From Chitinophaga japonensis (GTDB lineage Bacteria; Bacteroidota; Bacteroidia; Chitinophagales; Chitinophagaceae), in the NCBI RefSeq assembly GCF_007830125.1, contig NZ_VLLG01000005.1, positions 372,001 through 436,000 on the forward strand: 64,000 nucleotides of DNA, read 5' to 3'. The position numbers were made by a program, and so were the translations under genes. Positions within the stretch are counted from its first letter, which is position 1; each line of letters opens with the position of its first letter. Below the pieces are notes generated by a model that was given only the letters and a program-made list of their open reading frames with translations, searched no databases and was not told the DNA's origin. Below, one piece after another: positions 33,401 to 42,587 of this stretch.

Positions 33401-33435
33401 CGGTTAGCAAATATACAATGCATATCCGCTAACCG
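33401..33435. repeat. Inverted arm-type pair near the tRNA-Arg end
   Basis: CGGTTAGC (33401-33408) and GCTAACCG (33428-33435) form an 8-bp inverted repeat about 105-140 bp upstream of the integrase start. The heptamer core is shared with the three copies at 30004-30036. It could be both integrase-binding sites and an operator for the integrase gene. Confidence 0.45.
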
Positions 33436-33492
33436 CAACGCTCACAATTTTGTTTGAATTCCTTTGAACTATTTTGGTATGGAAAAAACAAA

Positions 33493-33525
33493 AAACCCGC
33501 GCAAACCTAGATTTTACGCGGGTTT
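33493..33525. terminator. Bidirectional terminator between integrase and tRNA-Arg
   Basis: AAACCCGCG (33493-33501) and CGCGGGTTT (33517-33525) form a perfect 9-bp stem. The minus strand continues into TTTTGTTTTTT and the plus strand into TTTCTTTA. It would end the tRNA-Arg transcript before it reads into the integrase gene; it lies inside the element, so the element brought its own terminator. Confidence 0.78.
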
Positions 33526-33560
33526 CTTTACTTTTCTGTTCTTATCTGAACATTGGGCTG

Positions 33561-33634
<74 letters not shown>

Positions 33635-33760
33635 GTTTTATAGCTGCAATAGCTTTCCCTGAATGAAATAAATCCTATATTTATCCTTCCATTTTGGGAG
33701 TGCAAATTTATCAATTTCCACCAATTATTCAAATTTAGACGTTTTTCTAATACTTTAGCC

Positions 33761-34432
33761 ATGGATGTACAAATAGAAGCCAGTTGGAAAGAAGTCCTCA
33801 AGGAAGAATTCGATAAATCCTACTTCGCAGAAGTTGCCATGTTCCTCAAACATGAGAAAGCCCTTGGCAAAACCATCTACCCTCCCGGCAACCTGATATT
33901 CAACGCTTTTAATACAACGCCGTTTGACAAGGTAAAGGTGGTGATACTGGGCCAGGATCCCTACCACGGTCCCCGGCAGGCGCACGGCCTGTGCTTTTCC
34001 GTGCAGGACGATGTACCTCCTCCCCCCTCCCTGATCAATATTTTCAAAGAGCTCAGGGAAGACCTGGGACAGCCCATACCCACCACCGGCAACCTCACCA
34101 AATGGGCGGAGCACGGCGTGCTGCTGCTCAATGCTATCCTCACGGTACGTGCCGCAGAAGCCGCCTCCCACAGCAAGATAGGCTGGGAAACCTTTACCGA
34201 CGCCGTTATCCGCAAAATATCCGACAAAAAGGAGAATGTGGTGTTCCTGCTCTGGGGCCGGTTTGCACAGGACAAACAGGTGCTGATAGACGCCACTAAA
34301 CATCACATCCTGAAAGCGGCGCATCCCTCGCCGTTCAGCGCCGACAAGGGCTTTTTCGGCTGCCGGCACTTCTCCAAAACAAACGAGCTGCTGGCAAAAG
34401 CCGGCCTGGAGCCGGTGGACTGGCGCTTATAA
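33761..34432 (+). CDS. ung: Uracil-DNA glycosylase
   Basis: Removes uracil from DNA in base-excision repair. The 223-residue family 1 enzyme shows the catalytic motif VVILGQDPYHGPRQAHGLCF with the water-activating Asp, the GVLLLNAILTVRAAEAASHS block, VVFLLWGRFAQDK, and the DNA-intercalating motif AAHPSPFSADKGFFGCRHF. Length is normal. No signal peptide. A single gene following tRNA-Arg on the opposite strand, 107 nt ahead of the acyltransferase gene. Confidence 0.97.
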   Translation: MDVQIEASWKEVLKEEFDKSYFAEVAMFLKHEKALGKTIYPPGNLIFNAFNTTPFDKVKVVILGQDPYHGPRQAHGLCFSVQDDVPPPPSLINIFKELREDLGQPIPTTGNLTKWAEHGVLLLNAILTVRAAEAASHSKIGWETFTDAVIRKISDKKENVVFLLWGRFAQDKQVLIDATKHHILKAAHPSPFSADKGFFGCRHFSKTNELLAKAGLEPVDWRL

Positions 34433-34474
34433 AACGGCCAAATACATATAACAAATTATATAACTATTATATTG

Positions 34475-34482
34475 TAAATTTG
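34475..34482 (+). promoter_or_regulatory. Minus-7 box of the acyltransferase gene
   Basis: TAAATTTG exactly fits TAnnTTTG and lies 56 nt before ATG 34539. The minus-33 element is not evident. Confidence 0.4.
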
Positions 34483-34538
34483 CTCGCTTAAATTTAACAG
34501 CAAACAGCGCCCCCGATTTAACAGGGACAAATGATAAT

Positions 34539-35285
34539 ATGATCAGGTTAAAGAATATACTGGCCCGGGTATACACCGTGTATGGTCTGTCGGTATTCCT
34601 GATCACCTTCCTGGTAATGTTATTGCCCATGTGGATCGTTTCCCTGCTGCCTGAACCACGGAGAACCCGCTGGTTCTTTGTGCTGGCGCGCGGATGGATG
34701 AAGGTGTTCATGCCCCTTGTCTTCTGCCCCGTAAGAAGAAAAGGGTTGGAATATTTTGAGCCGGGTGTCAATTACATTGTGGTCTGCAATCACAACTCCC
34801 TGATGGATGTGCCGGTTACTACTCCCGGCGTGCCCGGCCTCAATAAGACCCTTGCCAAAATAGAAATGGCGCGTATTCCGCTGTTCGGCATCATGTACAG
34901 GATAGGTAGCGTGCTGGTAGACCGGCAGGATGAGCAGAGCCGCCGGAACAGCTACGAACAGATGAAGGAAGTGCTGGCCATGGGCATGCACATGATCCTT
35001 TACCCCGAGGGCACCCGTAATAAAACCGGCCAGCCGCTGAAATCCTTTTACGACGGCGCTTTTTCACTGGCTATTGACACCCAGCGGCCTATTATGCCCG
35101 CCGTTCTTTTCCACACCCGGAAAATATTGCCGCCCGGTCGCATTTTTTACGCACTGCCCCACCGTATTGACTTCCATTTCCTGCCCCCTATCCAAACGCA
35201 GGGCCTCGGCAAGGACGATATGCCTGCTCTTAAGGAACGGGTGTTCCGAATAATGTGGGATTATATTGAAAAAGTGAATGGCTAG
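34539..35285 (+). CDS. plsC: 1-acyl-sn-glycerol-3-phosphate acyltransferase
   Basis: Transfers the second fatty acyl chain in phospholipid synthesis at the inner membrane. A 248-residue protein with one N-terminal membrane segment (LSVFLITFLVMLLPMWIVSL), the catalytic NHNSLMDVP block (HX4D), a second motif KIEMARIPLFGIMYRIGSV, and the substrate-binding motif LYPEGTRNKTGQPLKSFYDG. Its stop codon overlaps that of the convergent lptD gene. It neighbours an envelope-biogenesis group, consistent with a membrane-lipid role. Confidence 0.93.
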   Translation: MIRLKNILARVYTVYGLSVFLITFLVMLLPMWIVSLLPEPRRTRWFFVLARGWMKVFMPLVFCPVRRKGLEYFEPGVNYIVVCNHNSLMDVPVTTPGVPGLNKTLAKIEMARIPLFGIMYRIGSVLVDRQDEQSRRNSYEQMKEVLAMGMHMILYPEGTRNKTGQPLKSFYDGAFSLAIDTQRPIMPAVLFHTRKILPPGRIFYALPHRIDFHFLPPIQTQGLGKDDMPALKERVFRIMWDYIEKVNG

Positions 35286-38071
35286 AAATCGTAGAACTGC
35301 CGCGTTCGATTGATCCGCAGATCCCGCAGCAGGCCGGATTTCGGGCTGATGGTGATGCTGAATTGCCGGAAGGTACCAAACGGCACCAGGTTGATGGACA
35401 TCTGCCAGCAGTGCAGGTCGCGGGAAATATACATATTCGTATAGGCGATCTCCTGGTTGATGAAATCGTAGCCGCTGGTCAGGCCTACCTTCCACTTGGG
35501 CGTCAGGCTGAAATCACCGTTAAAGTTGAGGTACTGGTTAAAATTCACCACTACGCCGCCGGAGTCCGGTATAATGGATTTGCTGTAGGTAAGGCTGTAA
35601 GACAGGTCTACCCGCCAGGGAATGTCAAAATCCACGTACTCGCCGGGATTGTTCCGCATCATTTCCAGTTGCCGTTGCTGCGCCTGGTAGGCGGCATCCA
35701 TGCTTTGCTGGTCCTGGTTCTGCATTTCCTCTAACTGTTTCTCCTTTTCCTGGCTCTTCTTGTCATTGCTCTGGAAGGAGGTGCTCAGCGTAATATTGGC
35801 ATTGGTGAGGCGGCCCAGGCTCACTTTACCGGCTTCCCACACATACTGGTCCAGTCTTTTGCCCCGGGCGTCCACTACATAGGGGTCCAGGGTGCCGCTG
35901 GCGGAGATATTCAGCTTCTCAAACAGGTTCGTGCGCGCATAGATGCTGAAGTTGCTCAGCTTGAAGGAGTCCGCCATCAGGTTATAACTGCCATTAATGC
36001 CGAAGCCGTCCAGCAGCTTGATCTTCTTTTCCTTGGCGGCGGAGGTGTCTTTCTCCGATGCTACCTTCATTTCCAGGTTATTATCCAGGCCAAAGGACAC
36101 CATGCCGGCTTTCCCTTCCCCTGGCACCCCGATGATCGATCCCGAGAAATAGGAAGTACGGGTAATGTCCTCCGGGTTATGGCTGTACTGCAGATCATAA
36201 TAAGCGGCAGAAGCCAGGTCCGGCTGGTAGCTCAGGCTCACGGTAGGGCGCACCACATGCCGGATGGCCTTGATCTTCGAGCCTTTTTTGAACGTGTACA
36301 TACCGTACAGCGCTGTGGACAGCGACACGCTGGCGCTGGCCTGCCGCGCAGCAAAGAAGCCGGTCTGGTAGGTGGTGTCAATAGCGCCCAGTGTATCCGT
36401 TTGCGGGTTGTATTTATTGGCATCCCAGCGGCGGAACATCTTGCGCGTATACCAGTACTCCGAGTAATTGAGGCCCGGCGACAGGGTGAAGGTACCGATG
36501 GGAATGGAAAATGAAACAGGTATGGTGTGCTGCATACCCGTCTGCAAACGGTCAAACATCTCCTTTTTCAGGAACATGGTGTCCCGGAAGTTCACGCTGT
36601 TGCGCAGCACCGTGCTATAGGAAACCCCTATTTTCTGGTACCATTTCGGGGTACCTACCAGTTCCTTCGGCTGGAACGGGTAGATGGTGTTTACGTTGAA
36701 CGACGCGTCCGGGAAAGAGATCATGATATCACCGGTAGACAGGTTCTGCTGGTGGTTCAGGCTCATGCTCAGGTTGTAGGGCTTGCCCTGCCAGGTTTTG
36801 GAAAAGCTGATGGAGGAACCGATGTTATTATTTACGCGCGTATAATAATCGAATACATTGTACGTATTATAGGAAGAAGTACCAAAGTTCACGTTGGCGC
36901 CGAAGTTCACCCCCGGCCGGGCCTTGCTGTCCATGCTGTGGTTCCAGGTGATGCGGAAGTCGCGCGAGCGGGTAAACTCGGACTTTACAGCCGGGTCGCC
37001 AAAGCGGGTATTGGCAAAGCTCAGGTTGAGGCCGCCGTTGTACTTGTACCGCTTCCGGTATGTAGGGCTGGCGGTCAGGCTCCAGCTACCATAGGAGTAA
37101 ACATCGCCGCGCAGGGTCAGGTCAAAATAATCTCCCAGCCCGATGTAGTAGCCGCCCTGCTCCAGGCCCACGCCCTTCTGGGCGTTTACCGCGTATTGCG
37201 GGGGCAGGATACCGCTGCGCTGCCCGTGCGTGATCGGGAAGATGGCAAAGGGTATGAACAGCGGCGTAGGCACGCCTTCTATTTCCAGGTTGGCCGGGCC
37301 GGATATCACCAGCTTGTCCGGTATCACCTTTATTTTCCGGGCGCGGAACTGGAAGTGCGGCGTATCCAGGTTACAGGTGGTGTAGCCGTTCCGGAAGCCG
37401 AAAATGGTATTGTCGGATTCCCGCTTGGTCTGTTCGCTGTGTATGTAGCCTTCCCCGTACTGGGAGCGTGTATGATAGATCTTTGCTTTTTGTGTGTTGA
37501 AATTGTACCGCAGCGTATCCGAATCAAAGGCCTGTTCCCCGTCCTTCAGCACGGGGCGGCCAAACGGGTTGCCGCTGGTGTCTTTCGCGGTAGTGGCTTC
37601 CAGGATGCCGGTGTTCTGCGTAAAGTTCATCCGCTCCGCGGTCAGGTCTACCGTTTTATACTTGGTATTGGCATTGCCGTACAGGAAAAAACGTTTATCC
37701 GGTACCATCAGCACGATGGAGTCTTTGGCTTTGTACTCCACCGGCGCATCCAGGCTGTCACGGGAAAGCTTGACCGGCACAGTGTCTGCCACCGTGCTGT
37801 CTGCCGGCAGCGTGGTGTCCGCCTGCAAGGGCGGCAGTGTATCTTTCACGCTGGAGTCCTGTGCGGTGGTGTCGGGCAGCGGCAGGGTTTTGAGCGGAAT
37901 AGTGTCCTGCAGCGGCACCGTATCTGTGAAAATTTTGTTAAAATATCGTGCAGTGTGTGGCTTTGCTGCAGCAAATGCATCTATAATAAGAAAGAAAGCG
38001 ACAAATGTACCTGCCACGAACAGGTACTGTCTTAAAAGCTTTTTATAGTTATTTTTGTGGTCAGGGCTCAT
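35282..38071 (-). CDS. lptD: LPS-assembly outer-membrane protein LptD (Bacteroidota type)
   Basis: Outer-membrane translocon that inserts lipopolysaccharide into the outer leaflet. 929 residues from ATG 38071, chosen because a perfect TAGGTTTG box ends 16 nt upstream. Parts: a membrane-like signal (LRQYLFVAGTFVAFFLIIDA); a low-complexity Asp/Thr/Ser/Pro linker (about residues 50-110, e.g. LPADSTVADTVPVKL); an OstA-like beta-jellyroll (about 120-260, LTAERMNFTQNTGILEATTA); then a long barrel domain with many aromatic strands, ending QFYDF. The cysteines typical of E. coli LptD are not conserved. Tail-to-tail with plsC and divergent from the amidase gene. Confidence 0.9.
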   Translation of the reverse strand: MSPDHKNNYKKLLRQYLFVAGTFVAFFLIIDAFAAAKPHTARYFNKIFTDTVPLQDTIPLKTLPLPDTTAQDSSVKDTLPPLQADTTLPADSTVADTVPVKLSRDSLDAPVEYKAKDSIVLMVPDKRFFLYGNANTKYKTVDLTAERMNFTQNTGILEATTAKDTSGNPFGRPVLKDGEQAFDSDTLRYNFNTQKAKIYHTRSQYGEGYIHSEQTKRESDNTIFGFRNGYTTCNLDTPHFQFRARKIKVIPDKLVISGPANLEIEGVPTPLFIPFAIFPITHGQRSGILPPQYAVNAQKGVGLEQGGYYIGLGDYFDLTLRGDVYSYGSWSLTASPTYRKRYKYNGGLNLSFANTRFGDPAVKSEFTRSRDFRITWNHSMDSKARPGVNFGANVNFGTSSYNTYNVFDYYTRVNNNIGSSISFSKTWQGKPYNLSMSLNHQQNLSTGDIMISFPDASFNVNTIYPFQPKELVGTPKWYQKIGVSYSTVLRNSVNFRDTMFLKKEMFDRLQTGMQHTIPVSFSIPIGTFTLSPGLNYSEYWYTRKMFRRWDANKYNPQTDTLGAIDTTYQTGFFAARQASASVSLSTALYGMYTFKKGSKIKAIRHVVRPTVSLSYQPDLASAAYYDLQYSHNPEDITRTSYFSGSIIGVPGEGKAGMVSFGLDNNLEMKVASEKDTSAAKEKKIKLLDGFGINGSYNLMADSFKLSNFSIYARTNLFEKLNISASGTLDPYVVDARGKRLDQYVWEAGKVSLGRLTNANITLSTSFQSNDKKSQEKEKQLEEMQNQDQQSMDAAYQAQQRQLEMMRNNPGEYVDFDIPWRVDLSYSLTYSKSIIPDSGGVVVNFNQYLNFNGDFSLTPKWKVGLTSGYDFINQEIAYTNMYISRDLHCWQMSINLVPFGTFRQFSITISPKSGLLRDLRINRTRQFYDF

Positions 38072-38086
38072 GTGGTCAAGCGGGCA

Positions 38087-38094
38087 CAAACCTA
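38087..38094 (-). promoter_or_regulatory. Minus-7 box of lptD
   Basis: TAGGTTTG on the minus strand exactly fits TAnnTTTG, 15 nt upstream of ATG 38071, so the leader would be very short. It decides the lptD start over upstream non-ATG codons. Confidence 0.5.
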
Positions 38095-38248
38095 CAAGTT
38101 TTTATACAAATAATTTTTATTATCATGTTGTAAAACGAAAAAGTGCCTGCAGTGGTACGGTCCCTGCAGAATATTGTATTTTTATTAACTAAATCAACTT
38201 ACATAGAGTTATACTAACTAACAACTAAAGCCCATTAAATTTAGAAAC

Positions 38249-39514
38249 ATGCGCTGGAACCGATTTTGGATTTTAGGAGGCGGAACGCTATTTATCTGTA
38301 CCTTATTTATTCAGGCCCAAAACCTTCCCCTTGCGGCCAATAATGAATCTCCATTGAAAACCGTGGTGATTGATGCCGGGCATGGCGGGGCAGATATTGG
38401 CGCCCGCGGCAGCTACTCCACAGAAAAAGAGATCAGCCTCGATGTAGCGCTGAAGCTCGGAAAAATGATGGAAGAAAGAATGCCCGATGTAAAGGTGGTG
38501 TATACACGCAAAACGGACCGCTACGATGATCCCCGGAAGAAAGCCGAGATAGCCAATAACGCCCGGGGCGATCTTTTTATATCCATACACTGTAACTCCG
38601 CTCCCCGTAGCCGGAAAGTGACAGGATACCGCACCGTATACCGGAAAAGAGGCGGCCGCAAGGTGCGTGTACGGCAACCTATTTACAAATACTACCCCAG
38701 CACGGCCAAAGGCACCGAGACCTATGTATGGGCCACCAGCAAGAACGATGAGAAAACGGAGTCCCTCAAGGAAAGCTCTGTGATGGTGCTGGATGCCAAT
38801 TCCGAAGAAGCCAAGGAAGTGATGGACGCTGCCGATCCCGAGACCTTTATTATGCTCAATACCCTGCGCAATGCCTTCTTTGACCAGAGCCTGCGCCTGT
38901 CTACCCTGGTGGAGGACGAGTTCACCAAGGTAGGCCGCATCAGCCGCGGCGCCCGCCAGCGGAACGAGAAAGGCATCTGGGTGCTGCAGGCTACCGCCAT
39001 GCCCAGCGTGCTGGTGGAACTGGGCTTTATCAGCAACCCGGAAGAAGAAAAATACCTGAACTCCGCCAGCGGCCAGGAAGAAACGGCCCTGTGCATATTC
39101 AATGCTGTAAAACGGTATAAAGAAGAGCTGGAACGCTTCGGCAACTTTAAGAAGCCCGCCGCTCCCACGCCGCCGCCTGCCGTTCCGGAGCCGGTAATGC
39201 AGCCCGTGATAGAAACCGGTTATAAACAACCGGTGGCTTCGCCCGCCACTGCCAATGGCATTACCTATAAAGTGCAACTGCTGGTGAGCGATAAGGACTA
39301 TACGCCGGAATCCTCCATTTTCCGTAAACTGGACGGTCCCGTGAAGCAGGAGCAGGTGATACTCAACAGCAAAAGGTTCAATAAATACATCTGGGGCAAT
39401 TTCAGGACGGAGCCTGAAGCCGGGGCCGCCGTGCAAAAAGCCAAACAACTGGGCTTCCACGATGCGTTCGTAGTGCCCTATAAAGACGGCCTGCGCCTGG
39501 AAGCGCAAATGTGA
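38249..39514 (+). CDS. N-acetylmuramoyl-L-alanine amidase with C-terminal SPOR-like domain
   Basis: Periplasmic enzyme that cleaves the stem peptide from peptidoglycan. 421 residues: signal peptide ending LFIQAQ; Amidase_3 domain with VVIDAGHGGADIGARG (zinc His), EKEISLDVALKLG (zinc Glu), DLFISIHCNSAP (His) and the catalytic Glu in VLVELGFISNPEEE. A Pro-rich linker (about residues 305-330) leads to a 75-residue SPOR-like tail (ITYKVQLLVSDKDYTPESS) that would bind denuded glycan at the septum. First gene of a plus-strand envelope group with the MCE and OstA-like genes. A candidate minus-7 box TATTTTTA lies at 38177-38184. Confidence 0.93.
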   Translation: MRWNRFWILGGGTLFICTLFIQAQNLPLAANNESPLKTVVIDAGHGGADIGARGSYSTEKEISLDVALKLGKMMEERMPDVKVVYTRKTDRYDDPRKKAEIANNARGDLFISIHCNSAPRSRKVTGYRTVYRKRGGRKVRVRQPIYKYYPSTAKGTETYVWATSKNDEKTESLKESSVMVLDANSEEAKEVMDAADPETFIMLNTLRNAFFDQSLRLSTLVEDEFTKVGRISRGARQRNEKGIWVLQATAMPSVLVELGFISNPEEEKYLNSASGQEETALCIFNAVKRYKEELERFGNFKKPAAPTPPPAVPEPVMQPVIETGYKQPVASPATANGITYKVQLLVSDKDYTPESSIFRKLDGPVKQEQVILNSKRFNKYIWGNFRTEPEAGAAVQKAKQLGFHDAFVVPYKDGLRLEAQM

Positions 39515-39579
39515 TCCCGGCAGCCAATATTACACGGTCATATAATAATAACTCCTGAGCCGTTTCAACTTTCTTTATT

Positions 39580-39587
39580 TACTTTTG
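39580..39587 (+). promoter_or_regulatory. Minus-7 box of the MCE gene
   Basis: TACTTTTG exactly fits TAnnTTTG. It ends 21 nt before ATG 39609, which shows that the in-frame TTG at 39585 is not the start. Confidence 0.5.
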
Positions 39588-39608
39588 CATCGAACGTATA
39601 CGTATCTC

Positions 39609-40607
39609 ATGCTGAAAGTATCTAATGAAACCAAAGTAGGTATTCTGACCGTTGTAGCCATTACGCTGCTGGTATTGGGCTTTAACTTATTGAAGGGCAA
39701 AAGTTTATTCTCTTCCGATAAAACCATCTATGCCGTCTACCAGCAGGTAAACGGGCTGCAGCCTTCCAATTTCGTACAGGTGAATGGCCTTACTGTAGGG
39801 AACGTATCAAACCTGGATGTGCTCGACAACAACGCCGGCAAAATACTGGTCACCCTGCGCATCACCAAGGACGTGGAGATCCCGCGCAACTCCGTAGCCC
39901 GCATTACCGGCGACCTGCTGGGCACCAAAGCCGTACAGATCGATTTCGGTAACGCCAATGAATATCTGAAAAGCGGCGACACCATCTATGCCGCGGTAGA
40001 TGGCTCCATTACAGACGCGCTCAAGGAACAGCTAAGCCCCCTGGTAAAAAAACTGGAAACCACCCTTACAGCGGTAGACTCCGTGCTGCTCACCGTCAAC
40101 TCGCTGTTTGACACCACTACCAAGGGCAACCTCCGCAGCGCGATAGCCCACTTTAACACCACCATGTCCAGCTTCTCCAGGACCGCCACCTCCCTGAAAG
40201 GCATGATGGACCCGGAGCACGGCAATGTGCAGGCTACTTTTGACAACCTGGCCGCCATTACGGACAACCTGAAGAACAATAACGAAAAGATAGCAGGCAT
40301 CCTGAGCAATGCAGAAAAAACCACCAGCGCGCTGGCCAACGGCAAGCTGGATTCCTCCCTGCTGGACCTGCAGCATACTGTTGCCAACCTGAACGGGATG
40401 ATGGCCAAACTGAACAGCACAGACGGCTCCCTGGGATTATTGCTGAACGATAAAAAAGTGTACAACAACCTGCAATATTCCCTCAACAGCCTGAACATGC
40501 TGCTGGAAGACCTGCGTGTAAACCCGAAACGGTACGTGCACTTCTCCCTGTTTGGCAGAAAAGATAAAGTAAGGCCTATCCCGTCAGACACGGCAACGGC
40601 ACAATGA
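39609..40607 (+). CDS. MCE-domain (MlaD-like) lipid-transport protein
   Basis: Substrate-binding component of an MCE-type system that moves phospholipids between membranes. 332 residues: a single N-terminal membrane anchor (VGILTVVAITLLVLGFNLLK); the MCE beta domain (about residues 35-115, VQVNGLTVGNVSNLDVLDNN, GDLLGTKAVQIDFGNANEYL); then a long helical tail (about 140-320) predicted to form a tunnel or coiled coil. The usual MlaE/MlaF permease and ATPase genes are not next to it. ATG 39609 is supported by the promoter box. The stop overlaps the OstA-like start (ATGA), so the two are translationally coupled. Confidence 0.92.
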   Translation: MLKVSNETKVGILTVVAITLLVLGFNLLKGKSLFSSDKTIYAVYQQVNGLQPSNFVQVNGLTVGNVSNLDVLDNNAGKILVTLRITKDVEIPRNSVARITGDLLGTKAVQIDFGNANEYLKSGDTIYAAVDGSITDALKEQLSPLVKKLETTLTAVDSVLLTVNSLFDTTTKGNLRSAIAHFNTTMSSFSRTATSLKGMMDPEHGNVQATFDNLAAITDNLKNNNEKIAGILSNAEKTTSALANGKLDSSLLDLQHTVANLNGMMAKLNSTDGSLGLLLNDKKVYNNLQYSLNSLNMLLEDLRVNPKRYVHFSLFGRKDKVRPIPSDTATAQ

Positions 40608-42499
40608 TGATTTGTAAGATGCAGCATTTAATAAAACACGGGTTAATACTGGCCGGTATCTGCCTGCTGGGATGGATGCCGGCAATGGCGCAGAACAGGG
40701 GCGACAGCACCTCGGTGATACATATCCTCCACGCGGATACGCTGAACAATATCACCCGGGACTCCGTACAGTTAGCCCGCTTTATCGGGAACGCCGCCTT
40801 CCGGCAGGGCAATACCACCATTTATTGTGACAGCGCCTTCAAAAACAGCCTTACCAACCAACTGGATGCATACGGCCATGTGCATATCAACCAGGCCGAC
40901 AGCGTACAGGTGTACGGCGACTACCTCCACTACGAAGGCAACACGAAAATGGCCAGCCTTAAAGGCAATGCCCGCCTTACAGACGGTAAGGTGACCATTA
41001 CCGGCCCGGAGCTGCAATACGATATGAACGCCCGCATAGGCACCTACACGCGGGGCGGCAAGCTGGTGAACGGGCAAAGCGTGCTCACCAGCCGTGAAGG
41101 CTTCTACTATGCGGATACCAAAGACGTGTATTTTAAATATGACGTGCTGCTGGTAGACCCGCAATACACCCTTACTACCGATACCCTGCTGTATAATACC
41201 GATACCAAAATAGCCACCATGGTGGCCCCTACCACCATCAATGACGGTAAGACCGTGATGTACACCACCTCCGGCTACTACAACACGGAAACCGGCTACG
41301 GCAATTTCGGCAACCGCCCTACTATTGAGGACAGCACCGCCACTATTACAGCAGATAATATTGAAACGGACAAGGCCACCAGCTTCTCTTACGCCACGGG
41401 CAACATGGTATACCGGGATACGGCCCAGAAAATGTCGCTCCTGGCCAATTACGGCAAGGTAAACCAGGCCGCCAGGACCGTGCTGGCCACCCAGCATCCC
41501 CTGCTGATACTGGAAAGGGACAAGGATACCCTGTATATGGCGGCAGATACCATGTTCTCCGGCGTATACCGGGAAGACACCTTAACGGCCCCGCCCATAC
41601 GTACCGGTATGGAAAGCCTCCGGGCAGACAGCGTGGCGACCGACAGCCTGCAGACCATTATCCCGCCGGCGGACAGCTTACAAACCAGCAGCCTGCCAGC
41701 GGATAGCTTGCGTGCGGACAGCCTGCCCCACCCTACATTACCACCAGGTACCCTGCGCCCGGACACCACCGCGCTTACCGATACCTTGCCTGCCCGCAAA
41801 GCGCCGCCACGGGATTCCATTATGGCACCCCGCCCCCTGCAGCCGGACTCCGGCCTGGTGCTGCAGGACTCGATCCCGCAGGACAGCATTCAAACCACTC
41901 CAAAAGATACTACCGAGAGAAGGTACATCCTGGCTTACCACCATGTGCGCATCTTCTCCGATTCCCTGCAGGGAGTAGCGGACAGCGTATATTACTCCTC
42001 CAGGGACTCCATTTTCCGCTTCTACCGCGAACCGGTGCTGTGGGCAAACGATACGCAGCTCACCGGCGATACCATCTTCCTGCATACCAAAAACCAGCAG
42101 GCGGATAAGCTGGTGCTGCAGCCCAATGCCCTGATCGTGAATGAAGCGGAGAAGGGCAAGCCATTCTATAACCAGATCAAAGGCAACATCATTACCGGCT
42201 ATTTTGCAGGCAGTGCGCTGGACTGGATGCATGTGGACGGCAACGCGGAGAGCGTTTATTACGTGCGGGACGACGAAGGCGGGTACATCAGCGTCAACAA
42301 ATCTTTAAGCGCAGCCATCGATATCCATTTCCAGGGCGGCGAGCTGAATAAGGTGGTCTTTATCAAAGACCCGGAAGGCACCATGTATCCTTTTACACAG
42401 CGGCCCAAAGACCAGATGCAACTGGAAAATTTTAGCTGGCAGATAGAGCGCCGGCCTAAAAGCAAGTACGAGCTGATGGGAACAGTAAACAATGAATAA
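40604..42499 (+). CDS. OstA-like (LptA/LptD N-domain-like) protein
   Basis: A 631-residue periplasmic or surface-oriented protein. The signal peptide ends MPAMAQ. Residues about 40-320 and 450-600 show the repeated beta-strand pattern of the OstA/LptA jellyroll that shields lipid A (IYCDSAFKNSLTNQLDAYGH, YGDYLHYEGNTKMASLKGNA, VTITGPELQYDMNARIGTYT). A low-complexity Asp/Ser/Pro linker (about 325-425, e.g. LQTSSLPADSLRADSLPHP) splits the two parts. It is longer than LptA (185 residues) and may provide the bridge to LptD in this phylum. Starts at ATG 40604, overlapping the MCE stop. Confidence 0.88.
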   Translation: MMICKMQHLIKHGLILAGICLLGWMPAMAQNRGDSTSVIHILHADTLNNITRDSVQLARFIGNAAFRQGNTTIYCDSAFKNSLTNQLDAYGHVHINQADSVQVYGDYLHYEGNTKMASLKGNARLTDGKVTITGPELQYDMNARIGTYTRGGKLVNGQSVLTSREGFYYADTKDVYFKYDVLLVDPQYTLTTDTLLYNTDTKIATMVAPTTINDGKTVMYTTSGYYNTETGYGNFGNRPTIEDSTATITADNIETDKATSFSYATGNMVYRDTAQKMSLLANYGKVNQAARTVLATQHPLLILERDKDTLYMAADTMFSGVYREDTLTAPPIRTGMESLRADSVATDSLQTIIPPADSLQTSSLPADSLRADSLPHPTLPPGTLRPDTTALTDTLPARKAPPRDSIMAPRPLQPDSGLVLQDSIPQDSIQTTPKDTTERRYILAYHHVRIFSDSLQGVADSVYYSSRDSIFRFYREPVLWANDTQLTGDTIFLHTKNQQADKLVLQPNALIVNEAEKGKPFYNQIKGNIITGYFAGSALDWMHVDGNAESVYYVRDDEGGYISVNKSLSAAIDIHFQGGELNKVVFIKDPEGTMYPFTQRPKDQMQLENFSWQIERRPKSKYELMGTVNNE

Positions 42500-42504
42500 T
42501 TAAA

Positions 42505-42561
42505 AATTAATAATCGTCACACCGGCGTTTCAGCGAAACAAGATTACTACGATTATTAATT
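42505..42561. repeat. 13-bp inverted repeat before nhaA
   Basis: AATTAATAATCGT (42505-42517) and ACGATTATTAATT (42549-42561) are perfectly complementary, with an inner GTTTC/GAAAC hairpin at 42527-42539. It lies between the OstA-like stop and the nhaA start; it may act as terminator, attenuator or operator. The core AATTAATAAT recurs in the hairpin at 54435-54459. Confidence 0.45.
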
Positions 42562-42587
42562 ATTAACTATTAATTAAATAAAGTGGC

